A DNA stretch of 64,000 nt from positions 62,001-126,000 of the forward strand of contig NZ_QEVW01000019.1 in NCBI RefSeq assembly GCF_003287275.1, given 5' to 3'. The translations under genes were made by a program, and so were the position numbers. Shown in pieces: positions 1 to 9,000 of this stretch. The DNA comes from Paenibacillus taichungensis (GTDB lineage Bacteria; Bacillota; Bacilli; Paenibacillales; Paenibacillaceae). Each line of letters begins with the position of its first letter. Position 1 is the first letter of the stretch. The notes beneath the pieces were generated by a model, which did not search any database, was not told where the DNA came from, and saw nothing but the letters and a program-made list of their open reading frames with translations.

Positions 1-1
1 A

Positions 2-862
2 TATAATCCGACCTCAGGCCGGGAAGAAATGAAGAAACGTCTGGCAGATATTTTGCAGCGTTTGGATCAAGGTGGTATTGAAGCCTCGTGTCACGCAACA
101 ACGGGTGAGGGAGATGCGACCCGGGAAGCGGAGCTGGCGATCGAACGCGGATATGACATGATTATTGCCGCTGGTGGCGACGGTACGTTATATGAGGTCA
201 TTAACGGTATGGCCGAGCGGGAGAATCGTCCTCCACTGGGTGTATTTCCTTTGGGAACGACGAATGATTTTGCGCGTGCGCTGGGCATTCCGAGACAGTG
301 GGAAGATTACGTGGATCTGGTCATTAACCAGCAGCTTCGTCCGCTCGATCTGGGCAAGGCGAATGATAAATATTTTATCAATATCGCAGGCGGGGGTTCG
401 TTAACCGAACTGACCTATGAGGTGCCAAGCCGTCTGAAAACGATGATTGGGCAGCTCGCCTACTATATGAAGGGTATTGAGAAAATGGCGAGCCTGTCTC
501 CTCAGGAGCTGGTTATCCGTGCCGCGGGTCAGGAAGAAATTCATGATGAATTCATGCTGTTCCTCATTGCCAATACAAACTCTGTCGGGGGCTTCGAGAA
601 GCTGGCTCCGGGTGCGACCATTGATGATGGATTGTTCGATGTAATTGGTGTGCGCAAATGTAATCTGGCTGACATGATTCGCCTCGTAACCCTTGCGCTG
701 CGTGGTGAACATCTGAATGACAAGAAAGTTGTTCATTTCCAAACGGATTATATGGAAGTAACATCGCCGGGCTATGTTCAGTTGAATTTGGATGGCGAGT
801 TGGGCGGCACATTGCCTGCGACATTCAAGAATCTGCGTCATCACCTGATGTTGTATCGTTAA
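2..862 (+). CDS. dgkB: Diacylglycerol/lipid kinase, 5' partial
   Basis: ATP-dependent lipid kinase of the DagK/YegS fold, expected to phosphorylate diacylglycerol at the inner face of the membrane and return it to phospholipid synthesis. The reading frame is open to the left edge: codons 2-28 give YNPTSGREE, the typical N-terminal motif of the family, so the ATG at 29 is internal and only a few residues are missing. The nucleotide-binding GGDGT motif is encoded near 172-186 and GTTNDFARALG follows near 255-290. The C-terminal half is the beta-sandwich lipid-binding domain ending in LRHHLMLYR. In Bacillus this gene lies directly before the rRNA methyltransferase gene, as here, which supports the assignment to DgkB over other YegS-like kinases. 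Confidence 0.88.
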   Translation, partial: YNPTSGREEMKKRLADILQRLDQGGIEASCHATTGEGDATREAELAIERGYDMIIAAGGDGTLYEVINGMAERENRPPLGVFPLGTTNDFARALGIPRQWEDYVDLVINQQLRPLDLGKANDKYFINIAGGGSLTELTYEVPSRLKTMIGQLAYYMKGIEKMASLSPQELVIRAAGQEEIHDEFMLFLIANTNSVGGFEKLAPGATIDDGLFDVIGVRKCNLADMIRLVTLALRGEHLNDKKVVHFQTDYMEVTSPGYVQLNLDGELGGTLPATFKNLRHHLMLYR

Positions 863-898
863 GCGTAGTATGGATCGGGGAGAAAATGTGATTTCCTG

Positions 899-927
899 TT
901 GCTGTGTGCAGTGGGATCACGTATAAT
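899..927 (+). promoter_or_regulatory. Sigma-A promoter of the rRNA methyltransferase gene
   Basis: TTGCTG at 899-904, a 17-base spacer, then a perfect TATAAT at 922-927. Transcription should start near 934, so the in-frame TTG at 899 cannot be the start codon of the gene behind it. A perfect 16-base palindrome (TCCCTTGCGCAAGGGA, 956-971) lies in the predicted leader; its role is unknown. Confidence 0.7.
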
Positions 928-1003
928 CTCATGGTGCCTGAAAATGAATGGAATTTCCCTTGCGCAAGGGATGAACATATATGAAGAAAGAAGTGAATGT
1001 ACG

Positions 1004-2608
1004 TTGTCTAATACGAACCGCAGCGGTCGTGGAAAAAACCGCCGGAATTCGGCTGCCTCTCAGGGGCAAGGGAATGCTTCAGCATCCCGTCAGCCGAGCA
1101 AATCATCTCGTCCATCTACACGTCAGCAAGGGAAAGAGGTGCGGCTACAAGGCGCATCTCTTTCTGCCGTTCGTCCGAAGGGACGGGAACGTGAATCTGC
1201 ACCAATCGAAGGACTTCCTGTCAGCAAAAATGAAGAGACCGTCATCGACATCATCGGTATGAACCATGACGGTGAAGGTGTCGGCCGTGCCAATGGATAC
1301 ACGTTGTTCGTGCAGGGCGCGCTCCCGGGTGAAACCGTCCGCGTACGCGTGATGAAGACCAAAAAGCAGTACGGCTACGCCAAACTGTTGGAGATCGTGA
1401 AGGCCAGCCCGGATCGTGTCTCCGCGCCTTGCCCGATCTACGATCAGTGCGGCGGATGCCAAATCCAGCATATGAGTTACGCCGGACAGCTTGCCTGGAA
1501 ACGCCAGTTGGTGGTGGATAATTTGCAGCGGATCGGCAAGCTGAACGTGATGGTGGAGGATGAGGAAGGTGCCGAGCAACAGGGCATTCGTGTGCTGCCT
1601 ACCATGGGTATGGACGAGCCGTGGCGCTATCGCAACAAGGCACAGGTGCCTATCGGTGCAGCCGAGGGTGGTCTGGTAGGTGGTTTTTACGCCAAAGGAA
1701 GTCACCGGATCATCGATATGGATAACTGCCTCATTCAGCATGAGCATAATGATGAAGTGGTCACGAAGGTCAAGGAGATCGGTAGCCATTTCGGGATTAG
1801 TGCTTACAACGAGGAGACAGGCCGCGGTTTGCTGCGTCATGTGGTTGTGAAGAAGGCATTTCGTACAGGTGAGATGATGCTTGTTCTCGTCACCAATGGC
1901 CGCGACATTCCGTACAAGGACGAATGGATTGGCAGTATCCGTGAAGCGATCCCGCATGTGGCGAGCATTTGCCAGAACGTAAACAAGAAGCAGACCAACG
2001 TTATCTTCGGCGATGAAACCCGCGTCCTGTGGGGCCGTGATGTAATCTATGATTATATCGGGGATGTGCAGTTTGCCATCTCGGCGCGTTCGTTCTATCA
2101 GGTGAATCCGGTGCAGACAGAAGTACTTTATGGGAAGACGGTAGAGTACGCAGGACTGAGCGGTAAAGAGACGGTAATTGACGCCTATTGCGGCATCGGT
2201 ACGATTTCTCTTTTCCTTGCGCAACATGCGGATCAGGTGTACGGGGTTGAGATCGTGCCTGAAGCGATCGAAGACGCACGCAGCAATGCACTGTTGAACG
2301 AGATGCGAAACGTGAAGTTCGAAGTGGGTGCATCCGAAGATGTCATCCCACGCTGGAAAGAACAAGGCATTGAAGCAGACGTCATCGTTGTCGATCCACC
2401 GCGGAAAGGCTGCGATCCGCGTTTGTTGGATACGATTCTGGAGATGAAACCGGAGCGCGTGGTGTACGTGAGTTGTAATCCGAGTACGTTGGCACGTGAT
2501 CTGCGTGTATTGGAGGATGGCGGGTATCGCACGGTTGAGGTGACGCCGGTGGACATGTTTCCGCATACGGTCCACGTGGAGTCAGTGGCGATGTTGGTTA
2601 GAAGCTAA
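1004..2608 (+). CDS. rlmD: 23S rRNA (uracil-5-)-methyltransferase, RlmD/RlmCD family
   Basis: SAM-dependent enzyme that makes 5-methyluridine in 23S rRNA; the Gram-positive member RlmCD modifies two positions. Order: a basic Ser/Arg/Lys-rich N-terminal stretch of about 75 residues, a TRAM RNA-binding domain (about 78-135), a [4Fe-4S] site with Cys at about 143, 149, 152 ([10 protein letters not shown]) and 242, then the Rossmann methyltransferase domain with [16 protein letters not shown] and the catalytic Cys in [11 protein letters not shown] (about 491). The Glu in HVESVAM fits the general base. The start is uncertain: a promoter covers the upstream TTG, and none of ATG 944, ATG 971 or TTG 1004 has a strong ribosome binding site. 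TTG 1004 (SNTNRSGRG...) is preferred as it gives the expected length. The low-complexity N-terminus is longer than usual. Confidence 0.88.
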   Translation: MSNTNRSGRGKNRRNSAASQGQGNASASRQPSKSSRPSTRQQGKEVRLQGASLSAVRPKGRERESAPIEGLPVSKNEETVIDIIGMNHDGEGVGRANGYTLFVQGALPGETVRVRVMKTKKQYGYAKLLEIVKASPDRVSAPCPIYDQCGGCQIQHMSYAGQLAWKRQLVVDNLQRIGKLNVMVEDEEGAEQQGIRVLPTMGMDEPWRYRNKAQVPIGAAEGGLVGGFYAKGSHRIIDMDNCLIQHEHNDEVVTKVKEIGSHFGISAYNEETGRGLLRHVVVKKAFRTGEMMLVLVTNGRDIPYKDEWIGSIREAIPHVASICQNVNKKQTNVIFGDETRVLWGRDVIYDYIGDVQFAISARSFYQVNPVQTEVLYGKTVEYAGLSGKETVIDAYCGIGTISLFLAQHADQVYGVEIVPEAIEDARSNALLNEMRNVKFEVGASEDVIPRWKEQGIEADVIVVDPPRKGCDPRLLDTILEMKPERVVYVSCNPSTLARDLRVLEDGGYRTVEVTPVDMFPHTVHVESVAMLVRS

Positions 2609-2616
2609 ACAAAAAC

Positions 2617-2659
2617 AGAAGGGGTTCGAGAATTTATTCATGATTCTCGAACCCCTTCT
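2617..2659. terminator. Bidirectional intrinsic terminator
   Basis: Perfect 17-bp stem (AGAAGGGGTTCGAGAAT and its complement) around a 9-base loop, with T-rich flanks on both strands. It sits between the convergent methyltransferase and LRR genes and can serve both. Confidence 0.85.
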
Positions 2660-2714
2660 TGTCTTTGTTTCAATACCATTCATTAATTTGTGAGTAATTC
2701 TGGAGTAAGTTTAA

Positions 2715-4580
2715 TTAATACACATGCACACCCGTACCAAGTACGGATTTGTTTTGTACGGAATTACCGGATAGATATACCTTTTGAAGATTAGGCAGCT
2801 GGCTTAGGGTCTCGATATTGGAAATGGCATTGTTCTCGAGATGAAGCTCTTCTATGGCCTGCCAGTTACTCATAAATTCGAGAGAATCCAGATTGCTGTC
2901 TTGCATAGTGAAAGAACGTAGAGCGGACATGTTGGCAAAGTAAGGCATCATCTGGTCAACTTCAGTAACAGAGGTGTTGTTTATGCTGAAATAAGGCTGC
3001 TCTAAGGTCAATTGTTCAAGCACGTTGTTCTCCGCGGCCGCTTTTTGTTCAAAATCCAGCCTGCACTCGGAGCACATCAGAGATCTGACCTGCTTCAAAC
3101 GAAATAAAGCATCGCTCTCCTTATATAGTGACGAGTCGTAAATGCTTAGGGCCTCTAGGCGAGACAAGCCGTCCAGGGCGGGAAGGCGGGTTATTTCACT
3201 GATCTCCCAGAGGGAAAGCTGCTTAAGTCTCGGGAATTTCCCAAGCGCCGCCAAATTCAACTCTCCACTTCCGCCACGGAGCGTCAGGCTGGTTGCGGCG
3301 GGCGCTTTCAGCCCGGTGAGAAAGGAGCTTGGAATTTCCACCCGCTCTACATTAGGCAATGTCAGCGCTCCTGCATTCTCGTAGTAGCCGGACAACGTTA
3401 ATTCCCGCAAAGAGGATAGGCTATTGATGGGTTTGACCGAGCTGAGCTTGCTTAAAGAAGCCAGGCGTAGTTTCGTGATGGAAGTCTTGTCGGTCAGACG
3501 CTCCAGACTGGAGAAGTTTACATTTTCAATATCTAACGTTTGTAGAGCAGGCATATTTTGCACAAAGTCGATGGACTTTACGTTGGTTAAATAGGAAAGT
3601 TGAAGCTCCTGAAGCTGGGTTAAGGCATACAGCGGCTGTAGGTCTGTAGCTTCACTGTAATGTATGGACAAGGATGACAGCCCGGTCATGGACGACAACC
3701 ATTCGAGTTCATCGACAAAGGTGAGCGACAGGGACTTGAGTGGCAGTTTATTCAACAGAAAGAAATCCGTTACGGACTCATCCACATAGGTAATGGATAA
3801 AGAGCTCAGATTAGGAAATTCCAGCAGCAGGGCCAATTCCTGATTGCTGCGAAGCTGAGTGGAAAGCTCCGTAACTTTGGACTTGTCGCCAAAGTAGCCG
3901 GAAAACGTGCTGAAAGATTCGTTAAAAGCGCCTCCATAACTTTTTAATCCGGGCATATGAGCCAAAGTGGTTTGGTCCGTCTGGGAGATTTCATAGGTAT
4001 TCGTCAGGTCCAACGTCGTCAGTCCCGTAAAGGCTTCAAAATCTCGCTGATTGATCTCCTGAGTATTCAGTTTCTTGTCCTGAGTAACATAAGTAATCTT
4101 CTCGGCCTGTTCATCGCTGAAGGGATCGGAGAGGCTATATGTAAACTTCCACTGATCATTCTCCGAATGCTCTACGGTTAAATAGCGAAGACGAGCCAAT
4201 TCCTCCTCGGTAGGCAGGGCAGAGCCTTTATCGAAGATATCTCGCAAAAATGAGAGCAGAACCTCGCTTTCGGGCATCTTTCGCACAGGCAGATTGGCTT
4301 CTGTTTTTGGATAGGTGGAGTTGTTGCTATAATAAAAATAAGTACCGATGGCGCCAGTTAGGACTAACATTAGCATCAGCATTAGCTTTACGGAGACAGC
4401 CTGCTTCAGCGGTGCTTTAGGGGGCGTTCCGTGGTAATGATTAATGGTCTGGTCTACGTAATAGACATTATTTTGCTTCAATAAGAGCTCTGTTTCACAA
4501 TAGGGACACTTTAAAATCTCACCCTCTTTGTATTCAATTCTTCCGTTGCAGTTGGGACAGTTTAACGGGATAAAAGCCAC
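2715..4580 (-). CDS. Zinc-ribbon, single-TM, leucine-rich-repeat protein
   Basis: 621-residue protein of unknown role. It opens with a zinc ribbon (Cys 8, 11, 25, 28; two CxxC knuckles), followed by a linker and one hydrophobic segment at about 64-86 rich in Leu/Met. From about 165 to the C-terminus it is made of irregular leucine-rich repeats of about 22-25 residues with signatures such as LQTLDIENV, LKQLSLWEI and IEELHLENNAIS. This predicts a cytosolic zinc ribbon and an exported LRR domain likely to bind a protein or peptide. The start is GTG at 4580, 6 bases behind a GGAGGGGG ribosome binding site. A TATAAT box lies on the minus strand (positions 4641-4646), and two ATGGTCAT repeats with a 21-base period sit just downstream of it. 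The fold is clear; the partner is not. Confidence 0.8.
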   Translation of the reverse strand: MAFIPLNCPNCNGRIEYKEGEILKCPYCETELLLKQNNVYYVDQTINHYHGTPPKAPLKQAVSVKLMLMLMLVLTGAIGTYFYYSNNSTYPKTEANLPVRKMPESEVLLSFLRDIFDKGSALPTEEELARLRYLTVEHSENDQWKFTYSLSDPFSDEQAEKITYVTQDKKLNTQEINQRDFEAFTGLTTLDLTNTYEISQTDQTTLAHMPGLKSYGGAFNESFSTFSGYFGDKSKVTELSTQLRSNQELALLLEFPNLSSLSITYVDESVTDFFLLNKLPLKSLSLTFVDELEWLSSMTGLSSLSIHYSEATDLQPLYALTQLQELQLSYLTNVKSIDFVQNMPALQTLDIENVNFSSLERLTDKTSITKLRLASLSKLSSVKPINSLSSLRELTLSGYYENAGALTLPNVERVEIPSSFLTGLKAPAATSLTLRGGSGELNLAALGKFPRLKQLSLWEISEITRLPALDGLSRLEALSIYDSSLYKESDALFRLKQVRSLMCSECRLDFEQKAAAENNVLEQLTLEQPYFSINNTSVTEVDQMMPYFANMSALRSFTMQDSNLDSLEFMSNWQAIEELHLENNAISNIETLSQLPNLQKVYLSGNSVQNKSVLGTGVHVY

Positions 4581-4603
4581 GAATGTCCCCCTCCTTCATT
4601 ATG

Positions 4604-4646
4604 ATGGTCATAAGATCATGCCGAATGGTCATCTGACTTCATTATA
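4604..4646 (-). promoter_or_regulatory. Promoter and direct-repeat candidate operator of the LRR gene
   Basis: Minus-strand -10 box TATAAT at 4646-4641; the -35 box is weak. ATGGTCAT occurs at 4604-4611 and 4625-4632, exactly 21 bases (two helical turns) apart, just downstream of the predicted start of transcription. Confidence 0.35.
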
Positions 4647-4692
4647 CCTTGTGAATTTACGTTTGATGAGAGTAAGAAGTTTCACATTGCGA

Positions 4693-4730
4693 AGGAGCAG
4701 GGGGAATCCTGCTCCTTTTTGATCTTTTTT
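4693..4730 (+). terminator. Intrinsic terminator without an upstream gene
   Basis: Perfect 10-bp stem AAGGAGCAGG / CCTGCTCCTT with loop GGGAAT, followed by TTTTTGATCTTTTTT on the plus strand. Both flanking genes lie on the minus strand, where no T-tract follows the stem, so its orientation fits no gene seen here. Confidence 0.6.
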
Positions 4731-4766
4731 AAGTAAGGCTGGTGGTAGGCATTATTACATAAGTCT

Positions 4767-5647
4767 TTAAGCGATCGAAGTAATCGGATGTTTAACTTGC
4801 ACAGGGTAGAGATGATCACCAGGGGTTCTCACAAATAAACCTTCATTGGTGATTGTACTTTTTAGAACGATATGATCTGTTGCATCTGGTGTGAAATGGA
4901 GGGTTACTTTCTCCGTATCTTCATCTGCAATCTTATCCAAGATATCTTTCATATTCATTTCGTTTAAGCTAACAACGTCGAAGAGCTCAATATGATTGTC
5001 TTCTTTCTGATAAATAACGATGACGTTTTCATTTTCCAAGTAATAAATATCATCACTAAAAACATTCAGGCAGTAATACATGAATATGCCCTGGGCATGA
5101 TCGGTTGCAAAATGCTGCGAAACAGGTAGTCTTTCGGATGCAAATTTGTGGATAAGGCGCAAATCCTCCGCGTTAGTAACATCGAGTTTCCGAAGGTTCT
5201 CAGGCTCGGGTGATTTTTTTGCCTTATAATCCATTGAAAAAAGATGTTCTTCCACAGGCTTAAACCCAAACTTGGGTAAAAATCAAGCACCGATTCATTG
5301 GCAAAAAGGTACATGAGGTCGTACTTGTTGTCGTATTCCTCTAAAATCTTGTTCATTAAACGAGTGGATAGTCCTTTCCCTCGATAATCGGGATGTGTCA
5401 TCACCGTTCCGATTTGAATTGCTTTTTTCTTTTCCCCATGAATGATGAGTTCAATGATGTTAACAGAAGCGTTGGCAATAACCTGGTCTCCATCTACAAA
5501 TGAAAAAGGTATATATCGTTCTCCCCAAAACCCTTGTTGGTACCAATTTTCAAATTTTATATCAAAAGTGTTAGCAGCAAGTTCGAAGAAACTTGTTCGA
5601 AGTGTTTCATTGTTTCTATAATCCTTCTTAAATATAAATTCCTGCAT
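4767..5647 (-). pseudogene. GNAT-family N-acetyltransferase, frameshifted
   Basis: An acetyl-CoA dependent acetyltransferase split by a one-base deletion. The N-terminal part (ATG 5647, AAGGGGG ribosome binding site 8 bases upstream) holds the GNAT core, with acetyl-CoA binding motif IGTVMTHPDYRGKGLSTRLM. Near 5274-5276 (a GGG run on the plus strand) the frame is lost: the natural text would run DFYP-KFGFKPVEEHLFSMDYKA, where GF(K)PV is the usual beta-strand after the GNAT core. The second frame (4767-5255) continues cleanly with a C-terminal domain of about 150 residues. Restoring one base gives a normal protein of about 293 residues. Either a recent inactivating mutation or a sequencing error in a short homopolymer. 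The substrate is unknown. Confidence 0.8.
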
Positions 5648-5814
5648 TGTATGTTCCCCCTTAATCCGCAAAAGTGACTGTCTGTATATTAATGGTATTA
5701 TCCAGTACTTAAACTGATATATCAAGCATCGTTCACGGAAATGCATGACTGTGGATTTTATGTATTTGATAGAGATTTATCATGATATTGAACATAACAA
5801 TTTCGTGACGAGTA

Positions 5815-5952
5815 ATGAACACCGTTTCAGCTTATATAGCTTATCGAATTTATTGCCGCGACCTGATCATCGGAAAGAAGAGCAAGTCTGTACGAGTATC
5901 AGAGTTGGAAGAGTTCTGTAAAAAACTAAGATTCCCCTTTAATTTGGAGTAA
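5815..5952 (+). CDS. Short ORF resembling the end of an excisionase-like HTH protein
   Basis: 45 codons in the 420-base gap between the acetyltransferase and xylanase genes. The text YRIYCRDLIIGKKSKSVRVS followed by ELEEF resembles the wing and last helix of AlpA/excisionase-type DNA-binding domains (typical text: IGRRSVRVS-ELEEF). There is no clear ribosome binding site and the recognition half of the domain is missing. It is more likely a decayed remnant than a working gene, and could be chance. Confidence 0.22.
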   Translation: MNTVSAYIAYRIYCRDLIIGKKSKSVRVSELEEFCKKLRFPFNLE

Positions 5953-6012
5953 GAATTCTCTTCCATGAAGTGGTATTATCTGGGGTGAAAGGAGGTTGGC
6001 TACAGCAATTTA

Positions 6013-6026
6013 TGTAAGCGCTTCAT
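6013..6026 (+). promoter_or_regulatory. CcpA-binding cre site before the xylanase gene
   Basis: TGTAAGCGCTTCAT matches the cre consensus TGWAARCGYTWNCW at 13 of 14 positions and lies 41 bases before the xylanase start codon. This predicts catabolite repression by CcpA, usual for hemicellulase genes. Confidence 0.65.
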
Positions 6027-6066
6027 ATGTTTTATAAAAAATTTGGTGTGGGGGGAATGCTTCGAA

Positions 6067-9000
6067 ATGAGGAAATCATTTAAGCAGGTCGTTTCCGGGT
6101 TACTCGCAGCGGCTCTGCTTCTTCCGGGCGGCTTGATAGCTCCGGAAGTTAGCGCTGCGGATCTAGCGGCATCTAATTCACAAATTGTGTATCAGGAAAC
6201 ATTCCAGAATGGTCAAGGCAAGGTGACTCAATCAGGTGGTGCCCAGTTGAGCACTGTAACAGGTAAGTCGTTTGAAGGCAATGATGATGGAGCAGCTTTA
6301 AAAGTTAGTAACCGATCTAATAACTGGGATGGCGTGGACCTTGCTTTTGATGACCTTGGTTTGTCCGTTGGCAAAGAGTATTCTGTAACCGCTTCCGTTT
6401 ATGTAGATACGGATGCTAACCCACCTGCAGCTGGTAAAGCCATTCTGGAGATTGTATCTAATAAGGGCGTTGCTGGCTCAGAAGGATACACTGGAATTAG
6501 CTCTGCTGACTTTAAAGCAGGACAAGGCATTACGCTATCCGCCGCTCTCTCCGTAACCAGTGTGGAGAAGACAGCTCTGCGAATCAAGTCTGATGAAGCA
6601 GATAAGGGTGTCTCTTTCTATATTGGGAATATCACGATCACCCAGACAGTAACACCTGTCGAACCCACGGTAGTCCTTAACCAAAGTTTTGAAGATGGAA
6701 ATACCGGAGGCTGGAGCAAGCTGGGTTGGGGATCGAACGGGGATACTGCGGTCGTTGATAACTTAGCCTCCGAAGGCACGAAATCTCTGAAATTCTTCAA
6801 CCGGGCCGATGAGAAGGCTGTTCCTGCTCTCGTACTTACGGGCAAAATGAAATCCGACCGTAAGTATGATATTTCCCTCAAGGTTAGACTCGGTTCAGGT
6901 GAAGGTCAGTTCCATCTGGCTTCCAAGATAGATTCTGAAATATTGCCGGATGGTCAGAAGTATCCTTGGATTATAGGGAATAAAAATGTAACCGATTCCA
7001 ACTGGACTTTATTTGAAACCAAAGGCTATGAAATGCCTTCCAAAACGAGCGAGGTCATCATCTATGTTGAACCATCAAACAATACGTTAACCTCGGATAT
7101 TTACATTGATGAAGTCATCATCACCGATGTAACCCCTGATCAAACCGCGCCGGAAAATGTAGATAAAACGGGCATCTCTGCAGACTTTGAGAATGGTCTG
7201 GAAGGATTCAAAGCACGGAACGGCCGTGAAACGGTAGTCCTTTCCGAAGACGATAATCATACATCTGGCGGCAAGCAAAGCTTGCTTGTGACGACTACGG
7301 CACAATATGATGCAGCCTTGGTTAATGCTGATGGCAAAATGGCAAAGAATCATGAATACGAGCTCTCTGCTTGGGTGAAAATGGCTCCTGGCGAAGCACC
7401 TACAACCCTTCGTATTAGTGTTCAATATGCAGACAGCGGCTTTGCGAACGTTTCATCAAATGCAACCGTTACCGATCAGGATTGGGTTCACTTAACGGGT
7501 AAGTATACGCTCACCACTACTCCAAGCGTGCTTAATGCTTACATTGAAACAGCAAACAATGACGGCGGCAACCGTACCTTCTTCTTGGATGACTTTACTC
7601 TAAAATATGTGGGACCCGTAGCTGCTGCACCTCCGATCCAAGAAAATCTTCCTAATCTCAAGGATATTTACGAGGATGATTTCCTGATTGGGAACATTGT
7701 TAATCCGTCTACCTTTGACGAGACACGGCTCAAGCTTCTGAAGAAACATCACAATGTCGTCACGTTTGAGAATGACATGAAGCCGGATTATGCATATAAC
7801 GCGGACAGACAATTTGATTTCACCGCAGAAGATGCTCTTGTCCAAAGAGTAAAGGATGCAGGCCTTGATTTGCACGGTCACGTGCTTGTATGGCATGCGC
7901 AGTCACCAACATGGCTTTATACGGCAGAGAGTGGTAAACCATTGAGCCGTGAAGCAGCTCTGACGAATCTAAAAACACATGTTAAAACGGTTGTTGAGCA
8001 CTTCGGTGACCAAGTTATTTCCTGGGATGTTGTCAATGAAGCGATGAACGATAACCCGGCTAATCCGGAAGACTGGAAAAATGCATTGCGTAATTCAGGC
8101 TGGTTACAAGCCATCGGCCCTGAATTTATAGAGGAGGCATTCCTTGCGGCAAAAGAAGTCATTGATGAAAATGGCTGGGATATCAAGCTTTACTACAATG
8201 ATTACAATGATGACAACCAGAACAAATCTACAGCCATCTACAGCATGGTGAAAGAGATCAATGAGAAGTACGCCGCAGATCACCATGGCGAGAAACTGAT
8301 TGATGGCATCGGCATGCAAGCCCACTATAATTTGGGTACGAGATTGGACAATGTCAAGATGTCGCTCGAGCGTTTTATTTCCTTGGGAGTAGAAGTCAGT
8401 GTCACCGAGTTGGACATTATGGCAGGCACCAATTCTACAATTACTGAAAAAGAAGCAAAGCAGCAGGCCTATCTGTATGCTCAATTAATGGATCTCTATA
8501 AGAAGAACAGTGCGCATATTCCACGTGTGACCTTCTGGGGATTGAATGACAGCACGAGCTGGAGAGCCGAGCAGAATCCAACCTTGTTTGACAAGAATTT
8601 TCAAGCAAAAAAGGCGTTCTACGCGGTAGTTGATCCGCAAAAGTACATGTTGGAAAATCCACCCGAAGCCCTTGAATACAAGAAATCAAGCGCGCACTAT
8701 GGGACACCAACTATTGATGGCTCTGTAGACAGTGTATGGAGCCAAGCTCCTGAAATGAAACTGGATACGAAGCAAATGGCATGGTCAGGTGCGACAGGAA
8801 CAGCAAAAGCACTGTGGGATGACGACAATCTGTATGTGTTGGTTCAGGTCAGAGATGATCAACTGAACAAGTCCAACCCGAATGCATGGGAGCAGGATTC
8901 CGTTGAAGTATTCGTCGATGAAAATAACGGCAAAACGTCCAGCTTCCAAGATGATGATGGACAATACAGAGTGAACTTTGAAAACGCAGCTTCCTTTAAT

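Larger units (their letters stand above)
5648..6066. other. Intergenic region upstream of the xylanase gene
   Basis: Holds the 5' flank of the acetyltransferase gene (minus strand), the short ORF at 5815-5952, a GGAGG stretch near 5990 not followed by a start codon, and the cre site at 6013-6026. No other gene was found. A good sigma-A promoter for the xylanase could not be identified with confidence. Confidence 0.5.

Noticed and set aside
956-971. Perfect 16-base palindrome as a terminator
   Set aside because: It has no T-tract and a zero-length loop. It lies in a predicted leader, so a dimeric binding site is more likely if it matters at all.
1145-2575. A 476-codon open frame antisense to the rRNA methyltransferase gene
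   Set aside because: It is the shadow of a well-conserved gene in a GC-rich stretch, has no ribosome binding site, and its text has no domain-like features.
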